From Rhodococcus sp. 06-235-1A (GTDB taxonomy: Bacteria > Actinomycetota > Actinomycetes > Mycobacteriales > Mycobacteriaceae), in NCBI RefSeq assembly GCF_002258785.1, contig NZ_NOYI01000020.1:1-64000 (forward strand): a stretch of 64,000 bases of DNA, written 5' to 3'. Under the pieces are notes generated by a model. The model saw only the letters and a list, made by a program, of their open reading frames with translations, was not told where the DNA came from and ran no database searches. Positions 1-7,995 of this stretch are shown here, one piece after another; positions within the stretch are counted from its first letter, which is position 1; each line of letters opens with the position of its first letter. Made by a program: the position numbers and the translations under genes.

Positions 1-61
1 GGGTGGGTCCGTTCGGGGGGATGGGGGTAGGTGGGACGGATTCCGAGGTAGAGGCAGACAT
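1..61 (-). CDS. N-terminus of an unidentified protein, cut by window edge
   Basis: The first ATG on the minus strand begins at 61 and is preceded at about 8 nt by TGGAG, a good ribosome binding site. Only about twenty codons are visible, reading MSASTSESVPPTPIPPNGPT. This is a Ser/Thr/Pro-rich N-terminus that does not identify a family; such tails are common on actinobacterial transporters, but that is only a guess. The gene lies downstream of the GntR gene in the same direction, with a GntR-type palindrome 85 bp before its start, so it is the probable target of that regulator. Confidence 0.5.
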   Translation of the reverse strand, partial: MSASTSESVPPTPIPPNGPT

Positions 62-146
62 GGTGTGCTCCAGCGGGCTGGCAGGCACCGGCAACGGATG
101 TTTTCCGGTGAGTCGCCTCTGGTAACTCTCCGAAACGACTGCCTAA

Positions 147-158
147 TTTGTATACAAA
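147..158. promoter_or_regulatory. GntR-type operator TTTGTATACAAA
   Basis: A perfect 12-bp palindrome TTTGTATACAAA lies between the end of the GntR gene (240) and the start of the partial gene at 61. TTGTATACAA-type sequences are typical sites for FCD-class GntR regulators. Its position suggests that it controls the partial gene. Binding is inferred. Confidence 0.5.
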
Positions 159-239
159 AAGTGTGTCATTTCAGTTATCTCCCGCTACGAACATGTTAAG
201 GACTGGATATATCCCTTGAATCGTATACGACTTTGCGGT

Positions 240-845
240 TCAAGCCTCGCCCGGGGCGTTGGTCTCGTCGCGTCGGAGATGCTCGTCCATCAGAAATCCG
301 GCCTGCACCGGGGAGCCGTTGAGGATAGCCGCAGCCAAGGCAGCGTGATCGTGGACGGACGCGCCCGGATCGTGCCCGAGACCCCACGCCACCCGGCGAT
401 TCACCCCGGCCAGCATCTCGCGCAGTTGATCGTTGCCTGCTGCGATCGCGACCAGGTCGTGAAACGGTGGAGCCGTCTCCGAGGTGGGCGACTGTGCCCG
501 GGCCAGGTCGACCACTGCGGTGAGTTCGTCCACCACCGGGCCGCCCCGGTTCTTGGCGGCGAGCTGAGCGGCCAACACCTCGAGCCCATGACGAACTTCG
601 AGGAGTTCCTTGTTCTCCTTGTGCAGCGTGGTCGACACCGTCGCGCCTCGATAGCGAACGATGGTGACGAAACCTTCGGCCTGGAGCTGAGCGAGTGCTT
701 CGCGCACCGGGACCCGGGACACGCCGAAGGCCTTGGCAATGGACTCCTCGACCAGCCGCTCGCCGCCGACGCGACGACCGGACAGAATCTCGTCACGCAA
801 CGTCTGGGCGATGATGCCGCCCGAAGATTCGCCGTCTGGATTCAC
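240..845 (-). CDS. GntR family (FCD/FadR-type) transcriptional regulator
   Basis: This is a 201-residue one-component DNA-binding regulator. The N-terminal winged helix includes AFGVSRVPVREALAQL, which matches the GntR recognition-helix signature (VSRxPVREAL), followed by the wing sequence VRYRGATVS. The C-terminal half is helical and fits the FCD ligand-binding domain (ELLEVRHGLEVLAAQLA and a later HDLV..AAGN segment), although at this length the domain is slightly short. The start is a GTG. Family members bind small carboxylates or fatty-acid-like effectors; the effector here is unknown. The palindrome at 147-158, upstream of the next gene, is its likely site. Confidence 0.85.
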   Translation of the reverse strand: MNPDGESSGGIIAQTLRDEILSGRRVGGERLVEESIAKAFGVSRVPVREALAQLQAEGFVTIVRYRGATVSTTLHKENKELLEVRHGLEVLAAQLAAKNRGGPVVDELTAVVDLARAQSPTSETAPPFHDLVAIAAGNDQLREMLAGVNRRVAWGLGHDPGASVHDHAALAAAILNGSPVQAGFLMDEHLRRDETNAPGEA

Positions 846-894
846 GAGGTGAGTCTAGATCGGATCGACGGTGACACCGATCCGGTCGCCGCAG

Positions 895-1458
895 TCAGTC
901 CAGACGGTTGAACCATCCCCCGCCGCGTAGTCCTGCTCCACCCAACCCATTGGGAGCTTGCGTACCTGTCCACAGCCGCTCGACTTGTTCCGACACCGCC
1001 GCGATGTGATCGCCGTCGAGAGTGACGACTGCCTCGGATACATCGAGCCTCGGGATTGCAGTAACGAATCGTCGAGGACCCGACGGCGGGATCGGAACGA
1101 GGAGCACGCTGGCCTGCAAAGAACCCGCCCCTGAAAATGAATCTCGGACTTCCATCAGAACCCTGTCGGGAGCTGGACGATCGAGCGCCACGGTTCGACC
1201 GTCCGCGAACTCGATACCGAACAACACAGACGCCGTCGTATCCGGTTGGTGAGCGAAATCAGGTTCGCCCAGAACGAGATCGACGTCGAGTTCGCGGGTC
1301 AGCACCGACACGGAGAACATGAGGCCGAAAGAATAGACGCGGATGTTGGACAGCCACACAACCGCCTTCCCCGTTCTGTTCAGATCGGGTGACTCGGCCA
1401 GCACGGTCGGTCGCTCGCTGCGGAGGGCCTCGGTCGTTGTCGAATACTCGTATCGCAT
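895..1458 (-). CDS. Conserved-looking hypothetical protein, 187 aa
   Basis: No family is recognised. The start at 1458 is well supported by AGGAGG about 9 nt upstream of the ATG. The protein begins MRYEYSTTTEAL and has alternating beta-strand-like segments (AVVWLSNIRVYSFGLMFSV, VLMEVRDSF, LQASVLLVPI), with no signal peptide or clear membrane helix. The composition suggests a soluble beta-rich fold. It may share a transcript with the small membrane protein upstream (1510-1761), 51 bp away. No function is assigned. Confidence 0.6.
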   Translation of the reverse strand: MRYEYSTTTEALRSERPTVLAESPDLNRTGKAVVWLSNIRVYSFGLMFSVSVLTRELDVDLVLGEPDFAHQPDTTASVLFGIEFADGRTVALDRPAPDRVLMEVRDSFSGAGSLQASVLLVPIPPSGPRRFVTAIPRLDVSEAVVTLDGDHIAAVSEQVERLWTGTQAPNGLGGAGLRGGGWFNRLD

Positions 1459-1509
1459 ATCGGCTTCCTCCTATCTCATCGGCCCGAATGTATCGTGCTG
1501 AACGGTCAC

Positions 1510-1761
1510 CTAGGTCCGCTGGCAGTCGACCCGGTACGCGAAGTAGAGGTACAGGAATCCGGTGATTGCGCCGCCCAGGCATCCGACGGCGATGTCGAGG
1601 GGAATCGAACCGAAACTGACCACCAGTTGAGCCAGCAGAAAACCGACGGCAACCGCGGGAGCCAGTGCGAGAGCGTTGATGTAGTCGCTGCGAGTAGCGC
1701 CGCTCTTCTTGCTCATCGGGCCGGTCATCACGTACTGGCGAAACGTTCGCTGGTTCGACAC
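1510..1761 (-). CDS. Small two-helix membrane protein, 83 aa
   Basis: The GTG start at 1761 has AGGAGG 6 nt upstream. After a polar N-terminus (MSNQRTFRQYVMTGPMSKKSG) there are two predicted membrane segments, roughly residues 29-49 (ALALAPAVAVGFLLAQLVVSF) and 55-76 (LDIAVGCLGGAITGFLYLYFAY). The family is not recognised. It sits just upstream of, and in the same direction as, the 187-residue unknown protein. Confidence 0.6.
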   Translation of the reverse strand: MSNQRTFRQYVMTGPMSKKSGATRSDYINALALAPAVAVGFLLAQLVVSFGSIPLDIAVGCLGGAITGFLYLYFAYRVDCQRT

Positions 1762-1847
1762 GTCGATCCTCCTGTTGTGCAGTCGGTACGGTAAGAATAT
1801 ACCGAGCGGTCGAATTTGTCCGGGTCGAGTGGTGAGGCGGTGAAGCG

Positions 1848-2060
1848 ATGCGTGCGGTGGTCTTCTTCGTGGTGCTTGGTGTCGTGTACAAGTGGCCGCT
1901 GTTCGGAGACAGTCCTGATCAATGGTCGGCGCTGTCTCAGGGCATCGTTTTCGGTTTGATCGCCAGCACGATGACGACGCCTACGGGATGGAGGACGATC
2001 CGTCGTCTCCGGAGCCGACTCGATGGGTCCTATCGGCCGGATTCCGAAGTTCCTGAGTAA
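1848..2060 (+). CDS. Small membrane protein, 70 aa
   Basis: The ATG at 1848 follows a GTGAAG-type ribosome binding site. A hydrophobic N-terminal segment (residues 2-17) and a second at about 30-43 (GIVFGLIASTMTTPT) are followed by a basic cytoplasmic tail (GWRTIRRLRSRLDG). No family is recognised. The gene is divergent from 1510-1761 and ends directly on a large nested inverted repeat at 2060-2106. Confidence 0.5.
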   Translation: MRAVVFFVVLGVVYKWPLFGDSPDQWSALSQGIVFGLIASTMTTPTGWRTIRRLRSRLDGSYRPDSEVPE

Positions 2061-2106
2061 ATCGGGTGCATTCGACCGCGCTCACCGCGGTCCAGTGCAC
2101 CCGATT
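2060..2106 (+). terminator. Large nested hairpin, probable transcription terminator
   Basis: The outer arms AATCGGGTGCA (2060-2070) and TGCACCCGATT (2096-2106) are perfectly complementary, and inside them GACCGCG (2074-2080) pairs with CGCGGTC (2086-2092). The structure begins at the stop codon of the 70-aa gene. There is no T-run, as is common for actinobacterial terminators. Confidence 0.6.
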
Positions 2107-2307
2107 CGGGACGTACGTCCGAAAACGGATGGCGCGTCGTCGGTGCTGCTTGCTACCGTCGCGGCATGCATTTGATCTTCCAGTGACGGATTACACGGTT
2201 CGAGTCGAGCGCCTGAGCGTTCGGCCGTGCCGTCGTTCCAGGGCCCTCTTGGCCCTTCCGTCCACTCGCGCGCAGATATACTGGCGCGCTTGCTCTTTGG
2301 AGATTCA

Positions 2308-3909
2308 ATGCCACATTCAGCAGTAGTTTCTGCGCGCTCCGACGCGCAGCTCATCGCCTCGAACATCTCGGTCGCCTTCGGCGGCTCACCTGTACTGAGC
2401 GGCATCGACATCGCCGTGACCCCCGCATCCCGGTGGGCAATCGTGGGTGAGAACGGTCGCGGCAAGTCCACCCTGTTGCACATATTGGCCGAGAGGTTGA
2501 GTCCGGACTCCGGGAACGTCTCACGCGTCGGGACGGTCGGTGTTGCCGAGCAGGAGATGCTCACCACCGACGAACGCACTGTCGGAGAGGTACTTCGAGA
2601 GTCCATGGCCGATTCCCTGACTGCATTGGCGAACCTCGACGCGGCATCGGAAGACCTTGTCTCTGGTGTCGCTGGAGCCGAAGAGAAGTACTCCGTTGCA
2701 CTCGAGCGCGTCGAGGCCCTGGATGCCTGGGACGCCGAACGGCGGGTGGACGTCGCTCTCGACGGCCTCGGCGCGGTGAGTGACAGATCTCGGATACTGA
2801 CCGAACTGTCGGTCGGACAACGCTATCGGGTGCGGCTTGCATGCCTGCTCGGAGGAAATCATGACTTCCTGTTACTCGATGAACCGACCAACCACCTCGA
2901 CCGAGCAGGCCTCGATTATCTGACAGAACGACTTCGGTCTCGCGCAGGTGGTGTCGTGGTCGTTTCTCACGACCGAGCACTGATCTCCGATGTAGCGCAA
3001 CAGATTCTGGACCTCGACCCGACGCCGGACGGTCGCCCCCGCATGTACGGGGACGGATACGACAGCTACCGCGCGGGGCGTGCTGCCGAGTTGGTCAGGT
3101 GGGAGCAGGAGCACCGACAACAGTCGGCGGAGACGGCCAAACTACGCGAGGATCTGAGCAGGGCGCAGAACAGGCTGGTGGGCAGTTGGAGGCCCGACAA
3201 GGGCACGAACAAGCATCAACGTGCCACGCGAGCCGGTGGACTCGTTCGGAACGTGCACCGCAGGCAGCAAGATCTCGAATCTCAGCTGCTGCCCGTTCCG
3301 GAACCCCCTCAGCGGCTGAGGTTTCCGGAGATCGCTGCCGCATCCGGTCCTTCCCTGCTGATTGCGGATGATGTCGCAGTCGAAGGTCGACTGAACGGGC
3401 CGGTGTCGCTGAATCTGGAGGCCGGCGTCAAACACGTGGTGACCGGCCCCAACGGGTCGGGAAAGTCCACACTGCTGTCCGTGCTGGCGGGTGAGCTGGT
3501 TCCTACGGCCGGGCAGGTTCGGGCTTCTCGTGCTGCACGAGTGGTGCTGTTGCGACAAGAGTCTGCGCTTCCACCGGAATGCTCGGCAGGACAATACTTT
3601 CGATCCTGTAGCGGCGTGGCTGTCTCGTTGTCTTCGCTGGGGCTGCTGCGATCGAGGGAGACGAGCAAGCGAATCGGGGAACTCTCGATGGGCCAACAAC
3701 GTCGACTCGATCTGGCGCTCGCACTGTCCCGCCGACCACACGTCCTGTTGCTCGACGAGCCGACGAATCACCTGTCCATCGCATTGGTGGACGAATTGAC
3801 CGAGGCATTGCACGCAACCGACGCGGCGGTGGTGGTCTCCACACACGACCGACAGATGCTTCGGGACATGAGTGACTGGAAAGCCCTTGACCTCGAGGGT
3901 GAACGATAG
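2308..3909 (+). CDS. ABC-F family ATPase (translation factor / possible antibiotic resistance type)
   Basis: This is a soluble protein of 533 residues with two ABC domains and no membrane segments, the hallmark of ABC-F proteins that act on the ribosome. Domain 1 has Walker A GENGRGKS (47-54), signature LSVGQRYR and Walker B LLLDEPTNHLD. Domain 2 has Walker A GPNGSGKS (380-387), signature LSMGQQRR and LLLDEPTNHLS. Between them is a charged interdomain linker rich in Q/E/R (about 270-340). The ATG at 2308 is preferred because GGAG lies 6 nt before it; a TATACT -10 box is at 2277-2282. Related subfamilies protect ribosomes from macrolides, lincosamides or pleuromutilins, but the subfamily cannot be decided here. 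Confidence 0.85.
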   Translation: MPHSAVVSARSDAQLIASNISVAFGGSPVLSGIDIAVTPASRWAIVGENGRGKSTLLHILAERLSPDSGNVSRVGTVGVAEQEMLTTDERTVGEVLRESMADSLTALANLDAASEDLVSGVAGAEEKYSVALERVEALDAWDAERRVDVALDGLGAVSDRSRILTELSVGQRYRVRLACLLGGNHDFLLLDEPTNHLDRAGLDYLTERLRSRAGGVVVVSHDRALISDVAQQILDLDPTPDGRPRMYGDGYDSYRAGRAAELVRWEQEHRQQSAETAKLREDLSRAQNRLVGSWRPDKGTNKHQRATRAGGLVRNVHRRQQDLESQLLPVPEPPQRLRFPEIAAASGPSLLIADDVAVEGRLNGPVSLNLEAGVKHVVTGPNGSGKSTLLSVLAGELVPTAGQVRASRAARVVLLRQESALPPECSAGQYFRSCSGVAVSLSSLGLLRSRETSKRIGELSMGQQRRLDLALALSRRPHVLLLDEPTNHLSIALVDELTEALHATDAAVVVSTHDRQMLRDMSDWKALDLEGER

Positions 3910-3932
3910 ATGTTGTGCCGGCTTCTTCCGAC

Positions 3933-4418
3933 TCACGCGCAGGCGTCGGGGCTGTCGAAAGCTGTTACGAATCCGCAGGCGAAGGTGCGGGAAACCTTCC
4001 ACACGTTGTCCCAACGGACGAAGGGAATCGGACCGACCGGATAGGGCTCGCTATTTCTGAAGTGCCCTTGCCCACTCGCGTTGACGGCATCCGGGCCGGT
4101 GGGTTCGACCGTCGTGAATTCGATATGTTGCGGATCGGGCTGAGCGCCCCACGCGCGTGCGAGCGACACGTTGTGTTCGCTGGGTCCGTCGAACAGTCGT
4201 GCCCGATCCTCTTCTCGCACGGAGTAGTCGAGGCTTGCGGCGAGAAGCTTCGTCAGTTGCTGTGCGGTGGGAACGGCATCGGTGATCGGCGGCGGGGGAG
4301 TAGCGAATTGTGTCGACCGAACCGAGGCGACGGGAAGCCGGGGCTCCTCGACTTCGGCTGGCGCGCAGGCACAGACCATCATCACGAGAGCGATGACAGA
4401 CACTCCGGCGCTTTTCAT
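3933..4418 (-). CDS. Putative lipoprotein, 161 aa
   Basis: Translation from the ATG at 4418 gives MKSAGVSVIALVMMVCAC, a signal peptide ending in a lipobox-like VCAC, so the mature protein probably starts at the second Cys and is membrane-anchored. The rest has no recognised domain; a segment near the C-terminus (FVRWDNVWKVSRTFACGF) and the polar composition suggest a small secreted domain. The start codon overlaps the stop of the upstream SUKH gene as ATGA, which indicates translational coupling. Longer in-frame readings upstream only shadow the SUKH gene. Confidence 0.65.
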   Translation of the reverse strand: MKSAGVSVIALVMMVCACAPAEVEEPRLPVASVRSTQFATPPPPITDAVPTAQQLTKLLAASLDYSVREEDRARLFDGPSEHNVSLARAWGAQPDPQHIEFTTVEPTGPDAVNASGQGHFRNSEPYPVGPIPFVRWDNVWKVSRTFACGFVTAFDSPDACA

Positions 4419-5131
4419 CGACTCATTGTGTGTTGCCAACGCAACTGGCCGTCGACGACGGCGGGAGTATGACCGTCGAAGGCTGTGCCGTTGCCGAGGC
4501 TGTCTGCCAAGTCCGTCAACATCGCGCTCAACGACGGCCACTTGGGGCCTGCACCGTCGGCATCGACCTTCTGAAACTCTGTGACGCACCCACGGAGAGG
4601 GCCTGACCGAGCGTCGACGAACAGCAGATACCCGTCTGCTCCTGCGAACGGAATGAATTCCGGCAAGTAGGTTCCGACGTAGTCTCCAGCTGACGTACCG
4701 AACCGAGGCTCGGCACCCATCTCGGCATCGATCTCACCCCAGATGTCGAGTTCGAGCTGACGTTCCTCGACCGCGCGGTCGAGGTCGAACAACTCGTGCA
4801 TGGGAAAGATCGATACCCAATTCTCGCGGGGAAAGCCGTTGACGAGACGAAAGAACGAAGTCAATTCCTCGGGCCACAGGCCGCCGGTTGCGCGCATTGC
4901 GTCCTGAATCTGTTCGTCTGTGGCACCGGCATTCGAGACGGACGAGAGGTTGTCGTTGAGCCACTTGGCAATTCGGCCCCATTGTTCGACAACCGGGTCC
5001 GCCGGACTCGGGGACGCGGCCCGATGTGGAGCGGGGTTTACGACTCCGGCGTCGTACTCGGTTTGCAGTTGTATGCGGCGTCGCAGATCGTCGTCGCTCG
5101 CGGTGTGGCTACCGTTGTCCGTCGACACCAC
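4415..5131 (-). CDS. SMI1/KNR4 (SUKH) domain protein
   Basis: The 238-residue protein contains the SUKH signature: an N-terminal LWPEELTSFFRLVNGF element (the usual LPxdyreflrltNGg), a central WGEIDAEM..GDYVGTYLPEFIPFA and the strand GADGYLLFVDARSG. SUKH proteins are frequent immunity proteins against polymorphic toxins but also occur as general cell-wall or signalling adaptors. No toxin gene is adjacent. The next gene encodes a lipoprotein that overlaps by ATGA. GTG start; the first of two adjacent GTG codons was used. Confidence 0.75.
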   Translation of the reverse strand: MVSTDNGSHTASDDDLRRRIQLQTEYDAGVVNPAPHRAASPSPADPVVEQWGRIAKWLNDNLSSVSNAGATDEQIQDAMRATGGLWPEELTSFFRLVNGFPRENWVSIFPMHELFDLDRAVEERQLELDIWGEIDAEMGAEPRFGTSAGDYVGTYLPEFIPFAGADGYLLFVDARSGPLRGCVTEFQKVDADGAGPKWPSLSAMLTDLADSLGNGTAFDGHTPAVVDGQLRWQHTMSR

Positions 5132-5256
5132 CTCACCGCGCCAGGCGTCGATTGTGCGCCCGGGTTATGACAATGACCGGGAGTGCGACCGGCACAACGA
5201 GGCCTGGAAACAACATGCTCGGTACGATACGCGATGGAGGGCTCTAGACTTCCAGG

Positions 5257-5994
5257 ATGGCGAACGCACTCGACAGTCGGCGACGCAAGATCCCGTCTTG
5301 GTTGCGTGAGACAGCAGTCCTCCTCGTCGTCGCGCTGGTGCTGAGTGTCTTGCTTCAGACGTTCGTCGGTCGGGTGTACTTGATCCCGTCCCAGTCCATG
5401 GAGCCCACGCTGCATGGATGTCCAGGATGTACGGGCGATCGAATCGCGGTGGACAAGATCACCTTTCGCTTCGGTGACCCCCAGCCCGGTGATGTGGTGG
5501 TGTTCAAGGCACCGACCTCGTCGTGGAACGTGGGCTACAGCTCGACGCGGTCGACCACCCCGATAGCCAAGGCACTGCAGGACGCAGGGTCGTGGGCGGG
5601 GCTGGTCGCGCCCGACGAGAACGATCTCGTCAAACGAATCATCGCGACCGGTGGGCAAACCGTGCAGTGCTGCGACGCGCAGGGCCGCGTCGAGGTCGAC
5701 GGACGGCCACTCGACGAGCCGTACGTCGTCATGGACTTCCCGTTCGTCGAGAACACGCTCACCTGCGATACCGCGCCGCAATCCGGCCGCTGCTTCGGTC
5801 CGGTGACCGTTCCGCCCGGCAACTTCTGGATGATGGGTGACAATCGAAGTGGCTCAGCCGATTCCAGATCTCACGCCCGCGACGAATTGGGTGGCACAGT
5901 TCCGCTGGACGATGTCATCGGCAAGGCGCGTCTGATAGTCTTGCCGCCCTCGCGATGGGGCAGCATCGAGTCGCCGTCGATTCAGCAACGCTGA
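5257..5994 (+). CDS. lepB: Signal peptidase I
   Basis: This 245-residue membrane serine protease removes Sec/Tat signal peptides at the outer face of the membrane. A single N-terminal helix (about 18-37) is followed by box B IPSQSMEPTL with nucleophile Ser47, the lysine general base Lys126 in NDLVKRIIATGG, and the GDNR box WMMGDNRSGSADSR. A two-Cys insertion (GCPGCTGDR) follows the serine box, and there is a further insertion between the Ser and Lys boxes, as in many actinobacterial enzymes. The ATG lies 6 nt after a TAGACT -10 box (5245-5250), so the mRNA is probably leaderless. Confidence 0.95.
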   Translation: MANALDSRRRKIPSWLRETAVLLVVALVLSVLLQTFVGRVYLIPSQSMEPTLHGCPGCTGDRIAVDKITFRFGDPQPGDVVVFKAPTSSWNVGYSSTRSTTPIAKALQDAGSWAGLVAPDENDLVKRIIATGGQTVQCCDAQGRVEVDGRPLDEPYVVMDFPFVENTLTCDTAPQSGRCFGPVTVPPGNFWMMGDNRSGSADSRSHARDELGGTVPLDDVIGKARLIVLPPSRWGSIESPSIQQR

Positions 5995-6372
5995 TCACAA
6001 TCCCAGATCGCGTTTGCGACGCTCACGTTCGAGTCGACGCTGCTCCTCTGCTCGTTCCCGGCAGCGACGGAGAAATTCGGCGTCGGCCTCGGGATTCTGA
6101 GCAGCCTGACGGCCGGGGCGCGTCTCGTACTCCGGAAAAGCGGAGTTGCCGGCCCGTCGGTAGCCGGAGCCCCCGCCGGGCCCTCCCCAGATTCCACCGC
6201 CTACGGGACGTCCCGCGAACAGCCAAGCCAGCGATCCTGCCAGCGGCAAGAACACCACCAGCAGCAGCCAAACGATCTTGGGGAGGTATCGCACCCCGCC
6301 GTCGTCAGCGGTGATCACGTCGATCAGGCAGAACACCCACAACAACATCACCAACAAGCCGACGTACGGCAT
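5995..6372 (-). CDS. PLDc_N-domain membrane protein
   Basis: The 125-residue protein opens with two membrane helices, about residues 3-21 and 33-52 (YLPKIVWLLLVVFLPLAGSLAWLFAGR). This is the PLDc_N element found at the N-terminus of cardiolipin synthases, but no phospholipase D domain follows. The tail is glycine-rich and then strongly charged and probably coiled coil (EFLRRCRERAEEQRRLERERRKR). Such short PLDc_N proteins are widespread in actinobacteria and have no settled function. Its stop codon abuts that of lepB, so the two genes converge without spacing. Confidence 0.75.
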   Translation of the reverse strand: MPYVGLLVMLLWVFCLIDVITADDGGVRYLPKIVWLLLVVFLPLAGSLAWLFAGRPVGGGIWGGPGGGSGYRRAGNSAFPEYETRPGRQAAQNPEADAEFLRRCRERAEEQRRLERERRKRDLGL

Positions 6373-6464
6373 TCCGAGTCCTCCACGTTCGAGACCATCC
6401 GGTCTGATGTATCGAGCATCGTAGCGGGATATGTGCGGATTCGACAGTCGTGCAGAGAGGATCC

Positions 6465-7367
6465 ATGTGGAACCGCCTCGACGCGTCCAACGTCCAAGTC
6501 GGCATGCTCGATGATTGGTTGGCGCAACACGACGGTGTGATCACCCGCGCACAAGCAGGCGCATGCGGCCTGAGCGCCGATGCTGTCGACCGATTGGTTC
6601 GCGCGGGTGCATGGATGAAGGTTCACCGAGGCGTGTACTTCGTTGCGGACCGCCCATTCACGACCGACGCGCGAATCCGGTCGGCGGTATGGGCCGCGGG
6701 AACGAGCGCGATGCTCAGTGGCGAAGCTGCAGCCTTTTGGCACGGGGTAATTTCCGAACCGCCCAGCGTCATCGAGGTCACCGGCCCGCGGCGCGGTCGA
6801 AGCCGTGCCGAGGGCTGCAGGCTTCGCCGACGTGACGTGCACAGCAGAGACATCATCGTGCGCCGTGGACTCAGAGTCACCTCGCTCGAACTTTCGGTTC
6901 TGGAAGCGGCGGTCGGTAAGGCGCACATCATGGACCGGGCGCTGCAGCGGCACACCGACTTGGAAAGATTGAAGCGTGCGCACGCGCGAAATCCGGGTCG
7001 AACCGGCGCTCAGAAGGCCGAGCGGTTACTGAAGGCGGCCGAGACCGGCGCTCGCTCGGAAGGCGAGCGGCTCCTAGTGCGCGAACTCCGAGCCCGCGCG
7101 GTTTCTGGCTGGGTGGCCAACTATCGCTGGGGCGGATACGAACTCGACATCGCGTTCATTGTGGAAATGGTGGCGATCGAGATCGACGGTTGGGCCTTCC
7201 ACACCGATCATGACGCATTTCAACGTGATCGGACCCGTCAGAATGCCCTCTCGCAGAGTTGGACGGTGCTTCGGTACACCTGGTTGGATCTGACGGAGCG
7301 ACTGGAGCAGGTTGTCGCCGAAATCATCGCCACGGTCAACCGAATCCGGTGCAGCCAGCCGCGCTGA
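6465..7367 (+). CDS. AbiEi-like winged-helix / DUF559 protein
   Basis: The 300-residue protein has an N-terminal winged-helix domain resembling the AbiEi antitoxin (ITRAQAGACGLSADAVDRLVRAGAWMKVHRGVYF) and a C-terminal DUF559-type, VSR/restriction-endonuclease-like fold (YELDIAFIVEMVAIEIDGWAFH..FQRDRTRQNALSQSWTVLRYTW). The D-x-A-F and E-I-D-G residues fit the nuclease-like active site. The ATG at 6465 is chosen because AGAGAGG precedes it by 4-5 nt. No AbiEii-type nucleotidyltransferase toxin is adjacent, so this is an orphan. Such stand-alone proteins are abundant in Rhodococcus and Mycobacterium; the function is unproven. Confidence 0.75.
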   Translation: MWNRLDASNVQVGMLDDWLAQHDGVITRAQAGACGLSADAVDRLVRAGAWMKVHRGVYFVADRPFTTDARIRSAVWAAGTSAMLSGEAAAFWHGVISEPPSVIEVTGPRRGRSRAEGCRLRRRDVHSRDIIVRRGLRVTSLELSVLEAAVGKAHIMDRALQRHTDLERLKRAHARNPGRTGAQKAERLLKAAETGARSEGERLLVRELRARAVSGWVANYRWGGYELDIAFIVEMVAIEIDGWAFHTDHDAFQRDRTRQNALSQSWTVLRYTWLDLTERLEQVVAEIIATVNRIRCSQPR

Positions 7368-7395
7368 GCGCGGTCAACTGCACACGATTTCGGGG

Positions 7396-7848
7396 TCAGT
7401 GGCCTTCGCAGTAGATGAACAGAGACGACCCGCGCGCACCTCTGGTGAACGTGACAGAGACGGGGTCCCCCGATCTCGGAGCCGGGCGCGACGTGGACAT
7501 CGTCTCGGCTTCGCAGGTGAAGCCCAGTGAGGTCCAGCTGGTCCTCGTTGCGGCACCGCACGAGACCGGAAGCAACGGGGGGTAGGACGGGTTGGCCGCA
7601 GTGACGGCCGGCCCGTCCAGTTCTGTCGATGCGTCGAATCGAGCCGACCACGCGGGGTGGCCCACGAACTCTGCGAATACGACGCCCTCAGTGAACACGA
7701 AGCCATCGGGGATCGTGAAAGCAATTTCGTCGACCTTGTTCGACGCGTCATCCTCGTCCATGGACATAGGCTTGCCGGGCTCGAAAGAGCTGCACGATGA
7801 AGTGAGGAGGATCAGCAATGCAAGCGGGGCCTTCCACGATCTGTTCAC
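7396..7848 (-). CDS. Putative lipoprotein, 150 aa
   Basis: From a GTG at 7848 the product begins MNRSWKAPLALLILLTSSC, a signal peptide with lipobox LTSSC, then SSFEPGKP. No domain is recognised in the remainder. Two further Cys pairs (SCGAATRT..TCEAET, FIYCEGH) could form disulfides outside the membrane. The start is weakly supported, since no strong ribosome binding site precedes it and the frame is open to 7929, but the lipoprotein signal argues for 7848. Confidence 0.6.
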   Translation of the reverse strand: MNRSWKAPLALLILLTSSCSSFEPGKPMSMDEDDASNKVDEIAFTIPDGFVFTEGVVFAEFVGHPAWSARFDASTELDGPAVTAANPSYPPLLPVSCGAATRTSWTSLGFTCEAETMSTSRPAPRSGDPVSVTFTRGARGSSLFIYCEGH

Positions 7849-7995
7849 GTCATTGCCGATCTGGTGAGGATGTCTTGTGCGGATATCGGTAACTCCCGGA
7901 GAACCCCCAATCCTGCGACGCGTCGACACCCGTCCAATTCGACTGTGATTCGGGCACTCAGGCTACTCAGCATCGCTTCGGTACTGGGCACCTAC

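Noticed and set aside
4419..4589. Longer start for the lipoprotein gene
   Set aside because: The extra 57 codons shadow the SUKH gene and would hide the signal peptide that begins at 4418.
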